From the NCBI RefSeq assembly GCF_914767665.1, contig NC_059508.1, positions 28,592,167-28,656,166 on the forward strand: a stretch of DNA of 64,000 bases. Direction: 5' to 3'. Source of the stretch: Harmonia axyridis. Lineage: Eukaryota > Arthropoda > Insecta > Coleoptera > Coccinellidae. The translations under genes were made by a program, and so were the position numbers. Under the pieces are notes generated by a model. The model saw only the letters and a program-made list of their open reading frames with translations, was not told the origin of the DNA and searched no databases. Of the stretch, positions 58,816 through 64,000 are shown in pieces. Position 1 is the stretch's first letter. Every line of letters starts with the position of its first letter.

Positions 58816-59140
58816 ATGGAAGCCGGTCAAGGTAAAATATGTACGAAGTGTTCTGTTAAAAATTGTAATAGAGCAAGATATCAAGGGATTTCTACGAATT
58901 CCATAAGATTCTTCAGATTTCCTAATCCCAGTTTATAAGGACCGAGTGATTCCTAATCCAGTTTATAAGGACCGAGTGATGCAATGGAAATTGGCTTGTA
59001 GTGATGACATAATAATGAACGAAGATGCAATGCTGTTATATTCAAATAACAGAATATGCAGTATCCACTTTGATGCCAACCTAATGACAAATCACCATTT
59101 ATCGAAAAATGCAATTCCAACATTGAATCTGTATCTGAAA
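58816..59140 (+). pseudogene. THAP-domain exon, disrupted
   Basis: ATG at 58816 starts a THAP zinc finger: CSVKNC (C-x4-C), RFFRFPNP, MQWKLAC with the invariant Trp, ICSIHF (C-x2-H) and AIPT. THAP domains bind DNA in host factors and P-type transposases. The frame is broken by a tandem duplication of about 31 bp (58921-58980, unit around AGTTTATAAGGACCGAGTGA) with one extra C. CTGAAA|GTATGT at 59141 looks like a splice donor, so this is probably a first coding exon; no second exon is recognised. Confidence 0.75.
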
Positions 59141-59913
59141 GTATGTATCATAATGAAATTCCTTGGAATACTAGCATGATCCTAAAAAAAAACGTCTATT
59201 GGTTGCTTCTTAGAATCTTATTAATGTTCTAAGGGTTGCTTGGTATATCTGAGATTCAAAAAATCTTTTTCGTCTTACTGATGAATGACTCCTCTGTTTA
59301 CGGCAGACTATGATTGCAAGGAGAGCTCGAGCAGCGATCCTACATTGAGAGAAATATTTGAATGTAGAATTATTTGCGATTAATATTTTAAATCAAGCAA
59401 GAACAAAATGAAATTTATTTTCTTAGAACCATCATTTTCAATAACATAACCTAAGCGAACGCAAAATCCACGATCCACATTGAACTATCGCTGCGATTAG
59501 TCGAAAGAATCAATCTAGCTCTGTGATTGGTCACCCCGAATCACCCCGAACTCATTCATAAATACGAGTAGAGCGAATTCGAGGTCAACGAAACGCCGGT
59601 GACGATTTCCTTTGTAAATGCATAGAGTGAAACATCTGTAGTAATCTGTGATAATATACAGGGACATTGATGTTGACGAGGACGCTGTGATTACAAGGTT
59701 TTCAAAGGGTTCACAGACCAAATTAGATTTTGTGTTATACTTGCCAATTGTCTTCTTTTTTTTTCATATGAAACAATAGATTTACTATTTTTTTTTTAAT
59801 TTCTACCTGAATGGCTAAAACCGTGATAAGTAAATAAATATATTATAATATAACAAATACATAAGCGTACAAATTTTTTTACCGAAATTTGAGGCTTTAT
59901 TGTAAAACACTGG

Positions 59914-60665
59914 TTATACATTTATGATTCGAAATATTGCCCATCGCTGGTCACTATACTTTCTCACATCTTTCGGGCAGCGTACGAATTGAAAAAACTG
60001 GTCATCTTTTGAAGCGATCCACGAATCGATCCAAGTTTTTAATTCTTCATAAGATAGGAAGTGCTGGTCAGCCAGGCTGTGTGCTATTGATCGAAACAAG
60101 TGATAGTCCGAGGGAGCAACGTCTGGAGAATACGTCGGGTGGGGTAGGAATTCCCATTTCAACTTTTTCAAGTATATCTTGACTTTCGCAACATGGAGTC
60201 GAGCATTGTCATGCAGTAAAATCCATTCATCTACTCTCTCGTCGTATTGCGGCGGTTTGTCTCTCAATGCTCGACACAAACGCATTGATTGCGTTCGATA
60301 ACGATCGCCTGTGATCGTTTCAGTTAACAACTCATAATACACTACGCCGAGCTGTTCCCACCAAATACTGAGCATGACCTTAGAACCGAGAATATTCGGT
60401 TTAGCAGTCGACGTGGAAGCATGGCCGGGATATCCACATGATTTTATGTGCTTGGGATTATCGTAATGAACCCGTTTTTCGTCTCCAGTCCCAATCCGAT
60501 GCAGAAATTCCTTCCGTCTTTGCCTCGAAAGCAGCTGTTCACAAACAAACAAACTCCGTTCAAACACCTCCCGGCTTCAACTCGTACGGCACCCACTTTT
60601 CTTGTTTCTGAATCATTCCTATGACTTTCAGGCGTTTTGAAATGGCTTGTAGTCCTAATGATCCT
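59914..60665 (-). pseudogene. Mariner-type transposase, 5'-truncated
   Basis: The minus strand begins in the N-terminal part (KRLKVIGMIQKQEKWVPYEL), shifts frame near 60570, then is open: GTGDEKRVHYDN (first Asp), WILLHDNARLH (second Asp) and YSPDVAPSDYHLF (third Asp). This is the DD-D pattern of mariner. Only 33 residues separate the last two catalytic Asp, one fewer than the family norm of 34. The DNA-binding N-terminus and its terminal inverted repeat are missing. Confidence 0.88.
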
Positions 60666-61543
60666 GTCAATTATTTGAATTTGAGAGCATAATTATGTTT
60701 GAACACTACCCTTATTTTTACCGTAGAATTCAACGAAATCACAAAAAAAATAGGGTTCTGATTTGAAAATCGAAAGTTATGATCAAATTTTGTTCACAAT
60801 TTTTGGCACAATTTTTGATATTTTTCAAATTCAAGATATGCACGATATTCCAACATCATTCTAGTTTGTGAAAGTGAATTGAGTATACGCATAGGATATT
60901 CACAGTGAAAATAATTCACGTGATAGTGACTATGGAAATTCTCTCTTTTTTACGGTTTTTTCTTAATATTTTGAAAACTATGAGAACTAACGCAATAATT
61001 TTAGCAGAGAGTAATTGAGAATGGAAATCTTTCTTGTATAACCGGAAGTGCCAGAACTTCTAAAATATTTTAGCTGAATAGGGCATCATGAACAATGTCA
61101 TATTCTGAATTTTCAGATTTCAAATCGGCCCCGTTCTCCAGAAACGTCTAATAGGCCTTCGAGCTTGAAACACCCTGTATAAATATTCATATAAATATCT
61201 TAATATAAATATTTTTGAGAGGTTAAGCTCGATATCGGTGTAATCTGGGATTTGGTACCATAGAAAAACTCGAAACCCTTAACGGCGAACCCCCTCAAAC
61301 TTAAGGCTAGGACCGCCCTTGATTTGTCGTCATGGAAAGTTATTTGCATCAAATATTTTCATGTGAGCAAGGGCGAAACGATATGTTCTAGGCAAGAAGT
61401 CTTATAGAATTCTACCCTAGAATCAGCATAGGATACCGAGTGAATCGTCTAAAATCAGCTAACGATACAAGGTTTCCGAAAAAAATATTTTATTTTCTAG
61501 AGGGATACCCAGTGAAGGATCTACCGGCATAGTGACGGGGTCC

Positions 61544-61576
61544 AAGGGGCGGAGCCCCTTCGGCGAGCAGAGCGAG
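61544..61576 (+). other. Helitron-like 3' terminal hairpin
   Basis: AAGGGGC-GGA-GCCCCTT, a perfect 7-bp stem in otherwise AT-rich DNA, 16 bases before the insertion end. Position and GC content match Helitron termination hairpins. Confidence 0.7.
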
Positions 61577-63014
61577 TCAATCTCCTAATTTGTGTCGTAT
61601 TCGTAGGCACTGGATACTCTAAGATTGATTTGATTTTGTCGGGATCCGTCCTAAGGCCTTGCTCGTCAACTAAAAAACCCAAAAATTCAAGAGAGGAACG
61701 ACAAAACTGACATTTTCCGAAATTAACCGTTAAATTGGCTTCTTGAAGCCGTTTGAAAAGTTGAGTTAATACCTTGAGATGGGATTCAAAATCGGGAGTT
61801 ACGACAATTATATCGTCGAGATAGTAAAAAACGTATGGCTCCAATGATGGACCTATCACCATATCCATCAACCGACACATAGCCTGAGCAGCATTGTTCA
61901 AGCCAAAAGGAAGTACATTAAAGCAAAACAAACCGCGACCTTGAACTGCAAATGTAGTTTTCAACTTAGAATCATCGTCAAGAGGAATTTGGAAAAATGC
62001 TGACTTTAAGTCAATGGAAGAAACAAATGAGGCATTACGAACTTTACTAATTATTGAATCTATTAAAGGCATAGGATATGAATCAGGTATGGTAACTGAA
62101 TTTAGCTTTCTTCCATCGAAACATACTCTAAATGAACCATCTTTCTTACCGACCAACCAAAGGGGAGACAACCAGGGCGAAGTGGTTGTTACTGGCTTGA
62201 TTATATCAAGTTTTAACATCTCATCAATCTCCTTATTGAGAACTGATTGCATAGCAGGTGAGAGAGGGTATTGTCTTTGGCGTATGGGCGAACCTTCAGT
62301 TTTAATAGTATGCGTTAGTAAGTGTGTCCTGCCAATTTCATTCTCAGGTCCTATTGATCGGAATAATTTCACCACCTCATTCAATCCATCTTGCTGCAAG
62401 GGAGTCAAGTCTTCAGCTGGTTTTATCGCATGTACTGCAGCTGTCGACAAAGTGGAGGTATTAAAAGAAAAATTCGTAAAATCAAGCTTAATATTGAATG
62501 CTTGTATAACATCCATTCCCAAAATCATTGGTTGTGAAATCGAAGGAACTACCAATACCCTAAAGTTCTTAGACAAATTATCCAACCCTATTGGCAGATC
62601 AACATAACCTAAAGTGCTTTGTAATGTACCATCAGCAGTAGTGAGATGGAAGGAAACGTCATAATTTATAGGTAAATTCAATCTTTTTAAAAGAAACAAT
62701 GATGGAGAACCGAGAATTGAGACATTACTGCCGCTATCCAGAAGGGCTAAAATACTTTCATTGAAGACTCTAATTCTAAGGTACGGTCTGTCATCGTCAT
62801 TAAGTCTTTCCAATAATGGGCAAACTTGAGGAATTGAAGGAATTGATGGAATGGTTGTGACAGGAGGCTCAGGTGGTTTCTTTGGTGGCTTTGGAGATTG
62901 CGAACCATCTACAAGAACATTTATTTTCTTTGGTTCATATTGCCCTTGGCAGCTATTGAAGGACCTGGCTGATTCATGTTTTCTGCCAGAACATGACCAG
63001 GTTTGGCGTTTTTT
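61577..63014 (-). pseudogene. Gypsy-B copy 2 protease-reverse transcriptase
   Basis: Same DSGS protease and YLDD reverse transcriptase as copy 1, nearly identical in sequence. After TQIRRL the frame runs into the Helitron-like end, so pol is split from its RNase H-integrase at 54686. No private stop inside the domains. Confidence 0.9.
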
Positions 63015-64000
63015 GAACATTTGAAACATTTTGATTTAATAACACCAGCCGTTCCGCAACCGAAGCAAAAGGTACTTCTAGGTTTCTTACATAAGGTATA
63101 TTTATGTCCTAATTTTCTACAATTCCAACACGTTATTGATTCAAATTGCGCTACTGAATAAGGTTTTCTTCGATTCAAATCTAATACATTCTCTACTCTT
63201 TTACACAACGAATTCAAATCTGACAACGTATCTATATCCCTCAACACCAACGCTCCAACAAATTCTGACTGTAAATTTGCTCTTATTATATCAACCATTT
63301 CCCTCTCCGATACTTTACGAGTTAACCTATGAAATTGTGATTCTAAAGTTGTTATAAACACACTGACATTTTCTCCTGAACGTTGTTTCCTTGATTTAAT
63401 TTCATCAAGCAAAATATGATCATAATTAGAATGTAAAAACGTATCTTTAAGTGCATTTACTAATTCCGACCAATTTGAAAAAGTTTTTCTTACAAAGTGG
63501 TTATGCCACCAGTTCCAAGCATCCAACTCAAATAAATCTGACGCAGACTCGAACAAATCTGTGTCCGTACAACCACGAGAAATCTTTAACGTATCTATCA
63601 ATTCAAGAAATGGAATTAATGGCTCTTCACCTGAAAATTTTTTCAAATTCCACTTGTAAACAGGTACTCTATTACATGACGATAAATGACTCGAAACTGA
63701 AACAGATGGTACTGTTGGGGTGGAAGTTACACACTTTTCTGTTGGCTTACAATCATAAAAATCAGCTTCCAACTCAATAATCTTAATAGCAACCTCGCGT
63801 TTTTGCTTTTCCTCGCAATCATCTTCCACTAAAATTCGATGCAATCTCTTCGAACAATGAGATAATCTGTCCTCAATTCTCTTAAAATCAGATACATTTG
63901 AATCAGGAGTTAATTTAGATATTTTATCAGTTAGATCCGAAATTGAAAGCAATAATTCTTTCACATTTTCACTTACAGTATAGACATCCTGAATTTCTGT
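62921..64000 (-). CDS. Gypsy-B copy 2 gag, N-terminus beyond window
   Basis: Open through the capsid domain into two knuckles: CWNCRKLGHKYTLC (C-x2-C-x4-H-x4-C) and CFGCGTAGVIKSKC, in which the His position is Val. It ends NMNQRK-stop at 62921, overlapping pol by about 100 bases. The start codon lies outside the window. Unlike copy 1, no frameshift is present in the visible part. Confidence 0.85.
   Translation of the reverse strand, partial: TEIQDVYTVSENVKELLLSISDLTDKISKLTPDSNVSDFKRIEDRLSHCSKRLHRILVEDDCEEKQKREVAIKIIELEADFYDCKPTEKCVTSTPTVPSVSVSSHLSSCNRVPVYKWNLKKFSGEEPLIPFLELIDTLKISRGCTDTDLFESASDLFELDAWNWWHNHFVRKTFSNWSELVNALKDTFLHSNYDHILLDEIKSRKQRSGENVSVFITTLESQFHRLTRKVSEREMVDIIRANLQSEFVGALVLRDIDTLSDLNSLCKRVENVLDLNRRKPYSVAQFESITCWNCRKLGHKYTLCKKPRSTFCFGCGTAGVIKSKCFKCSKNAKPGHVLAENMNQPGPSIAAKGNMNQRK
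63008..63014 (-). promoter_or_regulatory. Gypsy-B copy 2 -1 frameshift heptamer (AAAAAAC)
   Basis: TCA-AAA-AAC-GCC in gag; after slipping, pol reads KKRQTWSCSG into the linker and protease. About 85 bases of overlap remain before the gag stop, so the signal is not at the stop, unlike Gypsy-A. Confidence 0.7.

Larger units (their letters stand above)
54687..61576 (+). mobile_element. Helitron-like composite insertion (6.89 kb)
   Basis: It starts TCTAAGTATATATAAAACC and ends with a GC hairpin (61544-61560) followed by 16 bases (CGGCGAGCAGAGCGAG). The host sequence is ACCAA|TCAATC, uninterrupted in copy 1 at 45447/45448, so insertion was exactly between A and T with no target duplication. 5' TC, A|T target, no duplication and a 3' hairpin are Helitron hallmarks, though the terminal CTRR is not met (CGAG). 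No Rep/helicase ORF is visible. Cargo: a copia remnant, a THAP exon and a mariner pseudogene. The stretches 54960-56250, 57400-58800, 59180-59910 and 60700-61540 are AT-rich with no gene seen. Confidence 0.7.

Noticed and set aside
59515..59721. 68-codon minus ORF near the mariner relic
   Set aside because: No motif; overlaps a 10-bp tandem duplication and looks incidental.
1..64000. tRNA or rRNA genes
   Set aside because: No cloverleaf-type or rRNA-like sequence was noticed by eye; a tRNAscan or Rfam search would be needed to exclude small ones.

Overview
The window is repeat-dominated nuclear DNA from an arthropod, probably an insect. The evidence is AT-rich sequence, Ty3/gypsy, jockey-type LINE, mariner, hAT and Helitron-like elements, and short TTAGG-type telomeric tracts. 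No intact host gene is visible. What looks host-derived is a repeated exon-like fragment in the array and a single THAP-domain exon near 59 kb. The species cannot be named from this sequence.

Region 1-36,940 is a higher-order tandem array. Three modules recur. Module G is a minus-strand Ty3/gypsy body, called Gypsy-A here (gag, then protease/reverse transcriptase, RNase H, integrase), with five copies ending at gag starts 2680, 7410, 15390, 26005 and 30742. Module L, about 735 bp and in seven copies, lies upstream of gag and carries a TATA box, a hairpin and a splice-donor palindrome; it is the probable LTR plus leader. Module N, about 3 kb and in five copies, is a mosaic of a gutted minus-strand LINE (A), an unrecognised exon-like host fragment on the minus strand, and a plus-strand LINE fragment (B). 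The order in + coordinates is G-L-G*-L-N-G-L-N'-tel-L-N-G-L-G*-L-N'-tel-L-N''. G* copies have integrase fused directly to L, N' copies are cut by (TTAGG)5, and N'' is cut by the next element. Coordinate offsets of about 23.33, 15.35 and 10.61 kb link long near-identical stretches. All copies with the relevant region share the same pol frameshift and nonsense codon, so the array grew by DNA duplication after the element was already broken.

Region 36,941-64,000 holds two tandem copies of a second minus-strand Ty3/gypsy family (Gypsy-B). Copy 1 runs from 36,941 into the LTR-containing block ending near 52.7 kb. Its pol is split by a 4.1-kb jockey-type LINE (C, 41,296-45,426, TSD TATAAT), and its upstream LTR block is split by a 1.8-kb hAT-like element (50,762-52,538, TSD GATTAACT). 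Copy 2 (about 52.8 kb to the window end) has pol split by a 6.89-kb insertion (54,687-61,576) with Helitron hallmarks: 5' TC, A|T target, no target duplication and a 3' GC hairpin. That insertion contains a Ty1/copia remnant, a THAP exon, a mariner transposase pseudogene and a perfect foldback. Each Gypsy-B copy serves as the empty-site control for the insertion in the other.

Functionally, gag and pol of both Ty3 families are joined by a -1 frame overlap containing the classic slippery heptamer AAAAAAC. The most unusual signals are the telomeric repeats fused to gag codon 7 inside the duplicated array, the shared frameshift heptamer, the promoter hairpin and splice-donor palindrome in L, and the Helitron-like composite with an exact empty site.
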